A stretch of DNA of 64,000 bases from Millisia brevis NBRC 105863 (lineage in GTDB: Bacteria; Actinomycetota; Actinomycetes; Mycobacteriales; Mycobacteriaceae): the NCBI RefSeq assembly GCF_001552615.1, contig NZ_BCRN01000003.1, positions 1-64,000 on the forward strand, read 5' to 3'. Both the position numbers and the translations under genes were made by a program. The notes beneath the pieces are model-generated. The model made no database searches, was not told the DNA's origin, and saw nothing but the letters and a program-made list of their open reading frames with translations. This document shows positions 53,979 to 64,000 of the stretch, in pieces. Each line of letters begins with the position of its first letter. Position 1 is the first letter of the stretch.

Positions 53979-55945
53979 CCGCGACCACGCCGACCGCCCC
54001 GGACGGCCGGACACCGGCCGACCCCAACCCGATACCGGTCAACCCCACATCCGCCGGCCCGACACCCGACGGTCCGGCACCGGTCGGCGCCCGGGCTCCG
54101 GGCCCGACCACGCCGGCCGCTTCCCGAAAACGCAGCAACCCCAACCGGATCGAGCCGACCGCGCTGCGCCGCTCGCTGCGGATGATCCGGCCACACCTGG
54201 GCGAACACCGCTTCCTGGCTCTCGGTGGGCTCGTGGCGCTGCTGGCCGATGTGGCGCTGCGGGTGCTCGAACCGTGGCCGCTCAAGTACGTGATCGACGC
54301 GGTCACCGCGTCATTGGGCGCCCGCATCACCGCCGACACCGGCATCCCCGAGGCGACCGCCGGCTTCCTGGCGCTGTGCGCCCTGGCGTTGGTGGTGATC
54401 ACCGCCGCCCGCGCGGTCACCAACTATCTGAGCACCGTCGCGTTCGCCTTCGTCGGCTCCCGGGTCGCCACCGCCCTGCGCGCGCGGGTCTTCGCACACG
54501 TCCAGCAGCTGTCCTTGCGGTACCACTCGACCGCGTCGACCGGCGATACCGTGCAACGCCTGGTCGGCGATATCGCCCGACTGCAGGAGGTCGCCGTCAC
54601 CGCCGGGCTGCCGCTGGTCGGCAATGTCCTGACGCTGATCGTGCTGAGCCTGGTGATGATCTGGCTCGACCCGCTGCTGACCGTGGTGGTCGCCGCCGCC
54701 GCGATCGCCTACCAGGTGGTGTCGCGGATCAAGGCCCCGCAGATCACCACGGCCAGCCGCCGCACCCGCAAGGGCGAGGGCACCCTGGCCGGCACCGCCG
54801 CGGAATCGCTCTCGGCGATGCGCGTCGTGCAGGCCTACAACCTCGAGTCGACCCTCGCCGCCGGCTTCGCCAAGGGCAACGACGTCGCCCTCAAGGACGG
54901 CATCAAGGCCCGCCGGCTGGCCGCCGGGCTCGAGCGCAGCACCGACGTGATCGTCGGCATCGCGACCGCGGTGGTGATGGCGCTCGGCGGCTGGCGGGTC
55001 GTTCAGGGCGGCATGACGCCGGGCGACCTGGTGCTGTTCATGATGTACCTGAAGATCGCGATGAAGCCGCTGCGCGATATGGCCAAGTACACCGGCCGCA
55101 TCGCCCGCGCGAGCGCCTCCGGGGAGCGGGTGGCCGACCTGCTCGACCAGCGGGTGGAGATCACCGACGCCCCCGGCGCGGTCGACCTGCCGCGGGTGAC
55201 CGGTGATATCCGCATCGAGCGGTTGATCGCCCTCGACGGGCACCGCCGGCCGCTGTTCCGTCGGCTCGACCTGCACATCCCCGCCGGTCAGAACGTCTGT
55301 CTGCTCGGGCCATCCGGAGCCGGCAAGTCGACCCTGGCGAGCCATCTGCTGCGGCTGGTCGAACCGGCGTCCGGACAGATTCTGATCGACGGGCACGATC
55401 TGCGGACGGTGACGCTGGCGAGCCTGCGCGCGCAGGTGTCGATCCTGCTGCAGGAGTCGATCCTGTTCGCCACCTCGATCCGCGAGAACATTCGCTACGG
55501 AGACCTGCGCGCCGACGACGCGGCGATCGAACGGGCCGCCCGGCTGGCCGGGGCGCACGACTTCATCGCGGCGCTTCCCGACGGCTACGACACCGTGCTC
55601 GGCGCCCGCGGCGACACGGTCTCCGGCGGTCAACGGCAACGGCTGGCGATCGCCCGTGCGCTGCTGCGGGACGCACCGATCGTCGTGCTCGACGAGGCGA
55701 CCACCGGCCTCGATCCGGCCACCCGCGCCGCGGTGCAGGAGTCGATCAGCCGGCTGACCCGCGGGCGCACCACCCTCACGATCACCCACGACGCGCACGC
55801 GGTCAGCGAATGCCACCGGGTCCTGTGGATCGAGGATGGCGCGATCGTCGAGGACGGCTCCCCCGGCGCGCTGCTGGCCGATCCCGGTAGCCGGCTGTCG
55901 GCCTGGATGCGCGATCAATCACCGAACGGAAAGGTCATCGGATGA
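53975..55945 (+). CDS. ABC exporter (fused permease-ATPase)
   Basis: The 656-residue half-transporter opens with about 60 Pro/Ala/Thr-rich residues. Six transmembrane helices of the type I exporter fold follow (from LALGGLVALLADVALRVLEP to VIVGIATAVVMALGGWRVV). The ATPase has Walker A LLGPSGAGKSTLASHLLRL, Q-loop LLQESILFATSIREN, signature VSGGQRQRLAIARALLRD and Walker B IVVLDEATTGLD. GTG start overlaps the previous stop. Position between the transferases and kinases suggests flipping or export of their product. Confidence 0.93.
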   Translation: MTATTPTAPDGRTPADPNPIPVNPTSAGPTPDGPAPVGARAPGPTTPAASRKRSNPNRIEPTALRRSLRMIRPHLGEHRFLALGGLVALLADVALRVLEPWPLKYVIDAVTASLGARITADTGIPEATAGFLALCALALVVITAARAVTNYLSTVAFAFVGSRVATALRARVFAHVQQLSLRYHSTASTGDTVQRLVGDIARLQEVAVTAGLPLVGNVLTLIVLSLVMIWLDPLLTVVVAAAAIAYQVVSRIKAPQITTASRRTRKGEGTLAGTAAESLSAMRVVQAYNLESTLAAGFAKGNDVALKDGIKARRLAAGLERSTDVIVGIATAVVMALGGWRVVQGGMTPGDLVLFMMYLKIAMKPLRDMAKYTGRIARASASGERVADLLDQRVEITDAPGAVDLPRVTGDIRIERLIALDGHRRPLFRRLDLHIPAGQNVCLLGPSGAGKSTLASHLLRLVEPASGQILIDGHDLRTVTLASLRAQVSILLQESILFATSIRENIRYGDLRADDAAIERAARLAGAHDFIAALPDGYDTVLGARGDTVSGGQRQRLAIARALLRDAPIVVLDEATTGLDPATRAAVQESISRLTRGRTTLTITHDAHAVSECHRVLWIEDGAIVEDGSPGALLADPGSRLSAWMRDQSPNGKVIG

Positions 55946-57132
55946 GCGTCGATGCCGGGACGAGCGCCGATCGGGCGATCGTCGACACCGAACCTCGACT
56001 GCCGGGGATCGATCGGGTGCTGCTGCCCGATCGGCTGAGCGAACTGTTCGGATTCCCCGCCCGGGTGACCCGGCTGCGCTACAAGCCCGGCACCAGTCTG
56101 GTCGCCGCCTGGCGGCGCGCCGACGTCGAGCAGCACCGGTTCGGCGACGTCGGGTGGATAGGGGTCTTCGCCGATCCGGTCAAGCTCGACAAGGCCCGCC
56201 GGCATGCCGCCCGCTGCGGCGCCCGGGTCGACGGTTTCGCCGGGTTCCCCGGCATGGTGGCCGGCGACCTGTGGTCCGACCGCCCCCTCGGCACGACCCT
56301 GCACCGGCTGCGTACCGGCTACGCGCCGCTGTTCGCCGACGCCACGGTGGTGCGGCACAACCCGCTGCGCCGGCTGGTGGTGCACAGCCGCACGGCGACG
56401 GGGGCGTTGGCGATCAAGGTGTCCACCCATACCCCGCACGTGGCGTTGTCGGTGTCGCGGTCGTTGGCGGCGGCCGGTCACCCGGTGCTGCCGATCGACG
56501 AGATCCCCGGCTGCCCCGGCGCCACGTCGGCCTCCTGGTGGGGCGCCGGGACGTTGGGCGCGCAACCATCCGCGCCGGCGGCGTTCGCCGCGGGTGATGC
56601 CCTCGCCCGGGTCCATCGGCACGAGACCTACCGGGCGATGCCGGCCCCGGACGCCGATCTGCTGCGGGCCCGGCTGCGGCCCGGCGCGGAGGCGGTCGCG
56701 GCGGTACTCCCGGACCTCGGACCGGCGGCATTCGAGGTCGCCGACAGTATCGCGACGGCGGTGGCGGCGCTCGAATCGAGCGCGGCGTCCGCGCGTCTGC
56801 ACGGCGACTTCTCGGCCGACCAGGTGCTGGTGAGCGGTTCGACGATCCGGTTGATCGACTTCGACCGCACCGCCGTCGGCCCGGTGGAGCGCGACCTGGG
56901 CTCCTTCGCCGCGGCCGGGCTGCTCACCGGCCGCCCGGAGACCACCGATCATCTGCTGCGCGGCTACCGCGCCGCCGGTGGCACCGTCGACGCCGACCGG
57001 TTACGCATCTGGACCGCCCGTGGCCTGTTCGATCGCGCCGTCGAACCGTTCCGCACGCACCATCCCGGCTGGTCCGCCCGGGTCGAGGAGACGATCGAGA
57101 CCGCTCGCGACGTCCTGCGGGGCACCCGGTGA
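55942..57132 (+). CDS. APH-fold kinase with HGDxxxxQ loop (first of a pair)
   Basis: The 396-residue phosphotransferase has the catalytic loop HGDFSADQ (His287, Asp289, Gln294) and the metal motif LIDFD (Asp306/Asp308). Most APH proteins have Asn where Gln294 stands. Gln at this place is shared by maltokinases and glucosamine kinases of actinobacteria, which points to a sugar substrate. The N-lobe (residues 35-200) includes RLRYKPGTSLVAAW and AIKVSTHT (candidate ATP Lys). ATGA overlaps with both neighbours. Confidence 0.8.
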   Translation: MSVDAGTSADRAIVDTEPRLPGIDRVLLPDRLSELFGFPARVTRLRYKPGTSLVAAWRRADVEQHRFGDVGWIGVFADPVKLDKARRHAARCGARVDGFAGFPGMVAGDLWSDRPLGTTLHRLRTGYAPLFADATVVRHNPLRRLVVHSRTATGALAIKVSTHTPHVALSVSRSLAAAGHPVLPIDEIPGCPGATSASWWGAGTLGAQPSAPAAFAAGDALARVHRHETYRAMPAPDADLLRARLRPGAEAVAAVLPDLGPAAFEVADSIATAVAALESSAASARLHGDFSADQVLVSGSTIRLIDFDRTAVGPVERDLGSFAAAGLLTGRPETTDHLLRGYRAAGGTVDADRLRIWTARGLFDRAVEPFRTHHPGWSARVEETIETARDVLRGTR

Positions 57133-58316
57133 CCGGGGACGCGCCGCCGCTGCCGGCGTCGCGGCAGGGCACGTCGGGGGCACCGGCAGTACCGAGTGCG
57201 CCGAGCGGGCCGGGTGCTCCCGCAGTGTCGGGTGCGCAGGGAGGGTCGTGGGAACCGGCGCCCGGAGCGTCGGGGGTGCCGGCCGGGATCGACCATGCCG
57301 GAACGATGTGGGAGATCACCCGCAGTTGGCCGAACGGCGATCACGACATCTTCGAGGCCCGCGGCCCACGGTCATCCGGCGTGATCGCCGGTACGTGGTC
57401 GCCGACCGCCGGCGCCCGGGTGGTGCCCGCCGAGGCGGACCACCGCCTGCCCGGTCTGGCGCGCCCGACCGGTGGCACGCTGATCTCCCATCGGCTCGGC
57501 AAGCGGGCGGTGCTGCGCTCGGCGGACGGCACCGAGTACACCAAGGTGGTGCGGCCCGGTCGCGCCCGGGCGATCCTGACCGGGATCAGCCGCTTCTCCC
57601 CCGTCGGCGATGCCCTGCGCACCCCCCGCGTGCTCGCCGCCTTCGGCGATTCGGTGGTGTTGGCGACGCTGCCCGGCCGCACCCTGCACGACCTCGCCCC
57701 CGCCACGGCCGCCCGCCCGCAGGTGTGGGCGCGGCACTGGCGGTACTGGTCGGATCAATGGTCGGGTGCGGTCCTCGAGGCCGCGGCCCGCAGCGTTTCC
57801 GCGACGGACGTGCCGGCGCACACCGGCGCCGACGAGGCGCGCATCGTCACCGAGTGGATCGACCGCGCCGCGCGCTTCCTGCCGGCCGACGAGCTGTCGG
57901 AACTGCGGCGGATCGGAGCGGCGATCGGCGACCGCCTCACCGAACCCCGCCGGCCGGTGATCCATCGGATCGGCCATCGGGATCTGCACGACAAGCAGAT
58001 CCTGCTCGACGAGATCGGGGCGGTCGGCGTCCTCGACGTCGACACCGCCGCGCGGATCGAGCCGGAACTCGACCCGGCGAACCTCGCCGCTCACACGGTG
58101 CTGCGGCATGCGCAGGGGCATTACGCGCACGAGCAGGCGGCGATCGCCCGCGCCGAGATCCTCGGCTGCGCGGAGCGGATCGGCTGCGACTTCGTACGGC
58201 TGCGGCTCTACGAGCAGGCCGCGCTGCTGCGGCTGGGCTGCCTGTATCTGTTCCGGCCGCGGTGGCACACCACCGCCCGGTCGCTGCTGGCGGGTTTCAC
58301 CATCGACCTGCGTTAG
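57129..58316 (+). CDS. APH-fold kinase with HRDxxxxQ loop (second of a pair)
   Basis: The 395-residue protein has a roughly 50-residue Pro/Gly/Ala-rich leader, then an N-lobe (RAVLRSADGTEYTKVVRPGR). The catalytic loop is HRDLHDKQ (His283, Asp285, Gln290) and the metal motif VLDVD (Asp303/305). The Gln again replaces the usual Asn, as in the upstream kinase. The C-terminal helical part (ILGCAERIGCDFVRLRLYEQ) differs from the first kinase. GTG start overlaps it in GTGA. It is last in the six-gene operon. Confidence 0.8.
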   Translation: MTGDAPPLPASRQGTSGAPAVPSAPSGPGAPAVSGAQGGSWEPAPGASGVPAGIDHAGTMWEITRSWPNGDHDIFEARGPRSSGVIAGTWSPTAGARVVPAEADHRLPGLARPTGGTLISHRLGKRAVLRSADGTEYTKVVRPGRARAILTGISRFSPVGDALRTPRVLAAFGDSVVLATLPGRTLHDLAPATAARPQVWARHWRYWSDQWSGAVLEAAARSVSATDVPAHTGADEARIVTEWIDRAARFLPADELSELRRIGAAIGDRLTEPRRPVIHRIGHRDLHDKQILLDEIGAVGVLDVDTAARIEPELDPANLAAHTVLRHAQGHYAHEQAAIARAEILGCAERIGCDFVRLRLYEQAALLRLGCLYLFRPRWHTTARSLLAGFTIDLR

Positions 58317-58338
58317 GTCTTCACTCCGGGCATGTTCA

Positions 58339-58359
58339 CCGGGGCCAGGTTCGCCCCGG
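58339..58359. terminator. Weak GC hairpin after the six-gene operon
   Basis: CCGGGGC (58339-58345) and GCCCCGG (58353-58359) form a 7-bp stem with loop CAGGTTC between convergent genes. No T tract follows. Confidence 0.4.
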
Positions 58360-58378
58360 CTCCGTTAGACCCCTCCGT

Positions 58379-59050
58379 TCACCACTGCGGGGTCGGCGCC
58401 GCTCGCGCCGAGCGCTGCGCCTCGGCCTCGGCTTCGGCCGACTGCGCGAAGACCGCAGCGACCAGCAGGGCCGAGCCGACCCCCACCGCGGCGCCACCGA
58501 CGGTGTCGGTCAACCAGTGCGCGCCGAGCAGCACACGGGTGAACGCCATCAACAGCACCCACCCGATGCCGATCAGCGCCACCCACAGTCGCGGCAGCAG
58601 CACGACGGCGGCGGTCGCGAGGGTCGCGGCGTTGGCGACGTGCCCGGACGGGAAGGACCCGTAGTCGGACTCGATGATCATCTGCCCCGGCCGATCCCGA
58701 CCGAGCAGATGCTTGAGCAGTTGCACGGCCGTCGCGGAGAAGATCTGCGCGAGCACCACGTAGAGCGCCGCGACCGGGCGACGACGGACGAGCAGAACCG
58801 TGGCGACGATGATGCAGATCGCGACCCCGGACACCCACACCCCGCCGATCGTGTCGACGGCGAAGGACACCATCAGCATGTCGGGTTCCCGCTCCGCGGC
58901 CAGTTCGGCCACGGTGTGCACGTCGAGCGTCAGCGGATCGTTCACCCGAGCGAGGGTGATCCAGGCGCCCAGCACGGTGGCCAGCGCGATCAGCAGCGAC
59001 CCCCACAGAGCGGGACGCAGCGACGGGCGCCAGGAACGTTCGACGGGCAT
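58379..59050 (-). CDS. PAP2-family membrane phosphatase
   Basis: The 223-residue integral membrane protein starts at ATG 59050. It has the three phosphatase signatures KHLLGRDRP (C1), YGSFPSGHVANAAT (C2, PSGH) and TRVLLGAHWLTDTVGG (C3), among about five or six helices. Such enzymes dephosphorylate lipid phosphates or polyprenyl diphosphates on the outer face of the membrane. It faces the glycosyltransferase operon and could recycle a lipid carrier for it, but it is not co-transcribed. Confidence 0.9.
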   Translation of the reverse strand: MPVERSWRPSLRPALWGSLLIALATVLGAWITLARVNDPLTLDVHTVAELAAEREPDMLMVSFAVDTIGGVWVSGVAICIIVATVLLVRRRPVAALYVVLAQIFSATAVQLLKHLLGRDRPGQMIIESDYGSFPSGHVANAATLATAAVVLLPRLWVALIGIGWVLLMAFTRVLLGAHWLTDTVGGAAVGVGSALLVAAVFAQSAEAEAEAQRSARAAPTPQW

Positions 59051-59088
59051 CGTTCCATTTTGCCGCAATAGCGGCGGTTTCGAATGTC

Positions 59089-60930
<1,842 letters not shown>

Positions 60931-61063
60931 GTCGGTTCTCCGTACTCGGTGTGTCCGGGCCCTGTCGGACCGGCCCTGACAGACAGGTCCTGGACAGAAA
61001 GGATATCCGGCCCGTCCACGTCGGGGCCCGGGTGCCGCCGGCAGCGACGTCCGGCCAGGGCGA

Positions 61064-62101
61064 TCAGCCGACCGCCTGGGGGTTGCGCACCCTCAGTTGC
61101 CGGGCGGTGACCAGCTCGTGCACGAACTGCATCTTGCCGAGCACCGGCGGTGGCAGCACGAACGGATACAGATCCGAGTGGCCCATCGACCGGTTGACCA
61201 TGTTGAGCGTCCAGGTCAACGGCAGCCACTGGTTGAGGATGTAGCGGAAACCCGCGGGACCGGGGATCGGCCGGTCGAGGGTGACCCCGGCGGGCGCCGT
61301 TCCGAAGGCGGCGGCGGTGTCGAGGGTGTCGCGGATGTGCAGGTAGTGCGCAAATGTCTCCGCCCAGTCCTCGGCCGGGTGCATCGTGGCGTAGGAGGAC
61401 ACGTAGTCGTCCTGCCAGCCCTCGGGGGCGCCGCCGGAGTAGTGCCGGTCGAGCGCATCGGAGTAGCTGGTGTCCGGGTCGCCGAAGAGCTCCTCGAACC
61501 GCTGCCGTTCGGCGCCCCGGGAGGCGAGCACCAGGTAGTAGTAGTGGCCGATCTCGTGCCGGAAGTGGCCGAGCATCGTGCGGTAGGGCTCGGCCATCGA
61601 CACCCGCAACTGCTCGCGGTGGACGTCGTCGCCCTCGGCCAGGTCGATGGTGATCACCCCGTTGGCATGGCCGGTGATCACCCGGTGGTGTTCCGAGGAC
61701 AGCAGGTCGAAGCACAGACCGCCGGTCGGGTCCTCGTCACGCCCGACGATCGGTAGGCCGAGTTCGTCGAGTTGGACGACCAGGCGTCGCTTGGCCGACT
61801 CGGCCTTGCCGAATTCACGCAGACCGATCAGGTCGTCGTTGTTCGGTCGGGTGCGGGTCAACCGGCAGGACAGGCAGAGTCCGCCGGGCGCGTCGATCGG
61901 CGCCAACCAATTGCAGCGGGCGATCGACAGGTTGTTGCAGACCCGCGCCGGCCGTCCACCGTCGTCGGTGGCGCCGGTCGAGTCGACGGGCCGGAATGCC
62001 CGCCGCGGCAGGTCGAACCCGATCGCGCTGCCGCAACGCAGGCAGACCGAGTTCTCGAAGGCGAGCCGGTTCCCACAGCTCGGACACAGAAAGTCCCTCA
62101 T
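61064..62101 (-). CDS. Zinc-binding metallopeptidase-like protein with zinc ribbon
   Basis: The 345-residue protein begins with a zinc ribbon ([21 protein letters not shown]) and further CN...C and CLSC pairs to residue 80. A catalytic HExxH-type site follows: [15 protein letters not shown] with candidate Glu in [15 protein letters not shown] downstream. This matches the putative zinc-binding metallopeptidase family (Peptidase_Mx). No signal peptide is present. The substrate is unknown. It lies downstream of, and is separated by 133 bp from, lepA on the same strand. Confidence 0.82.
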   Translation of the reverse strand: MRDFLCPSCGNRLAFENSVCLRCGSAIGFDLPRRAFRPVDSTGATDDGGRPARVCNNLSIARCNWLAPIDAPGGLCLSCRLTRTRPNNDDLIGLREFGKAESAKRRLVVQLDELGLPIVGRDEDPTGGLCFDLLSSEHHRVITGHANGVITIDLAEGDDVHREQLRVSMAEPYRTMLGHFRHEIGHYYYLVLASRGAERQRFEELFGDPDTSYSDALDRHYSGGAPEGWQDDYVSSYATMHPAEDWAETFAHYLHIRDTLDTAAAFGTAPAGVTLDRPIPGPAGFRYILNQWLPLTWTLNMVNRSMGHSDLYPFVLPPPVLGKMQFVHELVTARQLRVRNPQAVG

Positions 62102-62194
62102 GTCGGTCCATTGTCCCCCAACCGATGACCCGTTATCGGTCGGCCCGGCGGACGTTGTGCCCGACAGCGCGAACGCGCGGCACCGCGGAGGTCG

Positions 62195-62200
62195 TAGGCT
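62195..62200 (+). promoter_or_regulatory. -10 element of a leaderless promoter
   Basis: TAGGCT lies exactly 6 nt before GTG 62207 with no Shine-Dalgarno sequence. The same hexamer and spacing occur before the RAM gene at 21672. Confidence 0.5.
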
Positions 62201-62206
62201 GAATCG

Positions 62207-62749
62207 GTGGCGACCGATTGGCGAGCATTGGGAAACGAGCTGGGGAGGCTGGCGCTACGCCACGGCCCGAAGGTGATCGCCGCCGTGCAAACGGCGGTTC
62301 GATCCCGGCAGGCGAGTACTGCGATCGGAAGCCCGGGCACGCCGGTCCGCCCCTCGACCACGGCCTCCGAACCGACCGCACAGCGCGCCCGGCGGGTTCT
62401 CTACAGCCCGGACCTCGACGGACGGGCGGATCCGGGCGAGGTCGTCTGGACGTGGGTGGTCTACGAGGACGATCCGAGCCAGGGCAAGGACCGACCGGTG
62501 TTGGTGGTGGGGCGCGAGGGCGTCACCCTGCTCGGCCTGATGCTGTCGAGCCAGAACCACGACAACGACACCGGCTGGATCTCGGTCGGCTCCGGCCCCT
62601 GGGACGCCAAACGCCGCCCGAGTTGGGTGCGCACCGACCGGGTGCTCGACGTACCGGAGGACGGCATTCGCCGGGAGGGCGCGATCATGCCGTCGGCGAC
62701 CTTCCAACGCATCGCCGAGGTGCTGCGCAGCGACTACGGCTGGAACTGA
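62207..62749 (+). CDS. PemK/MazF-like protein
   Basis: The 180-residue protein carries a PemK/MazF-type fold in its second half: DPGEVVWTWVVYEDDPSQGK, DRPVLVVGREGVTLLGLMLSSQ and LDVPEDGIRREGAIMPSATF. The first 65 residues are a helical, basic extension absent from classic MazF. No antitoxin gene precedes it; the mRNA looks leaderless. Related actinobacterial proteins are annotated as PemK-family without shown toxicity. The next gene starts one base after its stop, so the two are co-expressed. Confidence 0.78.
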   Translation: MATDWRALGNELGRLALRHGPKVIAAVQTAVRSRQASTAIGSPGTPVRPSTTASEPTAQRARRVLYSPDLDGRADPGEVVWTWVVYEDDPSQGKDRPVLVVGREGVTLLGLMLSSQNHDNDTGWISVGSGPWDAKRRPSWVRTDRVLDVPEDGIRREGAIMPSATFQRIAEVLRSDYGWN

Positions 62750-62750
62750 G

Positions 62751-63956
62751 GTGACCGCCGATACCGGTCGGTCGGCGGCTTCCGCGCGGCACGCCCGCGG
62801 CACCGAATCGCTGCGCTCGGGTATCGCGCCGTTCCACGTGATGGACATGATGCGGGCCGCCGCGGTGCGTGCCCGCACCTACGGGGATCTGGTGTCGATG
62901 ACGGCGGGTCAGCCGGGCTCCCCCGCGCCCGCGCCGGTGCTGGCGGCCGCGCACCACGCCTTGGACACCCACGTCCTCGGCTACACCGAGACCTTCGGGA
63001 TCGCGCCGCTGCGCGAGGCGATCGCGACGTATCACACCGAGCGGCACGGGATCGTCGTCGACGCCGAGGATGTTGTGGTGACCACCGGCTCCTCGGGCGG
63101 CTTCCAACTGATCTTCATGGCCGCCTTCGATGTCGGGGACACGGTCGCGGTCGCCCGGCCCGGCTACCCCGCGTACCGCAATACCCTGCAGGCTTTGGGC
63201 TGCGAGGTGATCGAACTCGACTGCGGCGCCGCCGACCGGTACCAGCCGACGGTCGCGATGCTCGAGGCGCTGCCGGAGCCGCCCGCCGGGCTGATCATCG
63301 CCAGTCCCGCGAATCCGACCGGCACGATCATCGACCCGACCGTGCTGCGGGATATCGCCCGTTGGTGCGCCAAGCACGACACCCTGCTGATCTCCGACGA
63401 GATCTACCACGGCATCGAGTTCGGTACCGGCCCGGTCACCTCGAGCGCCTGGCAGACCTCCCGCGAATCGGTGGTCGTCGGCTCGGTGTCGAAGTACTTC
63501 AGCATGACCGGCTGGCGCCTGGGCTGGCTGCTCGCTCCGGAGTACCTGCGCGAGCCATTGCAGCGGCTGGCGGGCAACCTGACGATCTGTCCGCCGGCGA
63601 TCTCCCAGTACGCGGCGATCCACGCCTTCGACCGGGCCTCGATCGAGGAACTCGACGGCCACGTGCACCGCTACGGGGTCAACCGCCGCATCCTCCTCGA
63701 CGGGCTGGCGGCGCTGGGAATCACCGACATCGCGCCCGCCGACGGCGCCTTCTACGCCTACGCCGACATCGGTCACCTGACCGACGACACCACCGCCTGG
63801 TGTCATCACATCCTCGATCGGATCGGTGTCGCGATCGCGCCCGGCATCGACTTCGATACCGCCCGGGGGCTGCGGACGGTGCGGCTGTCGTTTGCCGGGG
63901 TCCCCGCCGATATCGACGAAGCTCTCGCCCGGTTGGGACAGTATCTGCGGGACTGA
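62751..63956 (+). CDS. Class I/II pyridoxal-phosphate aminotransferase
   Basis: The 401-residue fold-type I enzyme has YTETFGIAPLREAIATYH, TTGSSGGFQLIFMAAFD, AKHDTLLISDEIYHGIEFG and the PLP lysine region VVGSVSKYFSMTGWRLGWLL (Lys in SVSKYFSMTG). ANPTGTIIDP is the conserved NPTG motif. C-terminal residues GIDFDTARGLRTVRLSFA contain the substrate-carboxylate Arg. The substrate cannot be told from sequence. GTG start is one base after the PemK-like stop. The last 44 bases of the window hold no gene start. Confidence 0.92.
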   Translation: MTADTGRSAASARHARGTESLRSGIAPFHVMDMMRAAAVRARTYGDLVSMTAGQPGSPAPAPVLAAAHHALDTHVLGYTETFGIAPLREAIATYHTERHGIVVDAEDVVVTTGSSGGFQLIFMAAFDVGDTVAVARPGYPAYRNTLQALGCEVIELDCGAADRYQPTVAMLEALPEPPAGLIIASPANPTGTIIDPTVLRDIARWCAKHDTLLISDEIYHGIEFGTGPVTSSAWQTSRESVVVGSVSKYFSMTGWRLGWLLAPEYLREPLQRLAGNLTICPPAISQYAAIHAFDRASIEELDGHVHRYGVNRRILLDGLAALGITDIAPADGAFYAYADIGHLTDDTTAWCHHILDRIGVAIAPGIDFDTARGLRTVRLSFAGVPADIDEALARLGQYLRD

Positions 63957-64000
63957 CCGTCCGTTCCGGGATCGTTTTTCGGCAACCTGGTCCGTTAGTG

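Overview
The window is high-GC actinobacterial DNA with Mycobacteriales-type content: a decaprenyl-type cis-prenyltransferase, an SmtB-Zur operon, sirA-cysH sulfite and APS reduction, and many GTG starts with ATGA/GTGA overlaps. From memory, the housekeeping gene order (dnaG, dgt, TPM protein, glyS, smtB, zur, uppS, recO, era, ybeY, phoH, rsmE, dnaJ2, hrcA, hemW, sirA, cysH, sulfate ABC operon, GH15 trehalase, lepA) follows the Mycobacterium tuberculosis segment around Rv2343c-Rv2404c. The gene content is closer to Gordonia or Williamsia than to Mycobacterium. The genus is an inference.

Layout. 1-3130 is a mobile-element graveyard next to a tRNA-Asn: a frameshifted IS630 transposase fused to a truncated IS21 element (istA' and an intact istB with its right end), then small remnants. 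3348-10193 holds dnaG-dgt-ydcF, a TPM-domain protein and a conserved Cys-rich hypothetical. 10220-17605 holds an Lrp regulator, a rhodanese, glyS, the smtB-zur zinc operon with a readable promoter and operator, uppS, recO and small membrane proteins. 17647-25101 is a minus-strand maturation and stress block (era, CBS/CNNM protein, ybeY, phoH, rsmE, dnaJ2, hrcA). 25297-27049 is accessory: a repeat-bearing leader before a reductase-like gene, a HigBA toxin-antitoxin pair and a VOC protein.

Sulfur region. A cysteine-rich leader peptide (28306-28386) and an attenuator-like region precede sirA-cysH-cysD. The cysN partner of cysD is missing. A sugar-type ABC ATPase comes next, then a roughly 9-kb restriction-modification island (33248-42173), then the sulfate ABC importer cysP-T-W-A (42252-46082). 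The island seems to have landed between the assimilation and uptake parts of one sulfur locus. Its four-gene operon is HTH/degenerate methylase/specificity fusion, hsdM, hsdS, hsdR. Two matching 7-3-7 palindromes and an orphan ribbon-helix-helix gene lie upstream.

Right part. Two coupled small membrane ORFs, a GH15 trehalase, a DUF222/HNH gene preceded by two DnaA-box-like sites, and a tightly overlapping six-gene operon (50394-58316): MurG-like glycosyltransferase, two GT4 glycosyltransferases, an ABC exporter and two APH-fold kinases whose catalytic loop carries Gln where Asn is usual. I read this as an undescribed glycoconjugate or amino-sugar assembly and export system. After it come a PAP2 phosphatase, lepA (no canonical start codon; ATC is the best candidate), a zinc metallopeptidase, a PemK/MazF-like protein and a class I aminotransferase.

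The best leads for new biology are the HTH-pseudomethylase with its operators, the six-gene glycosyltransferase/kinase/exporter operon, the tandem-hairpin leader at 25312-25399, the cysteine attenuator and the lepA start.
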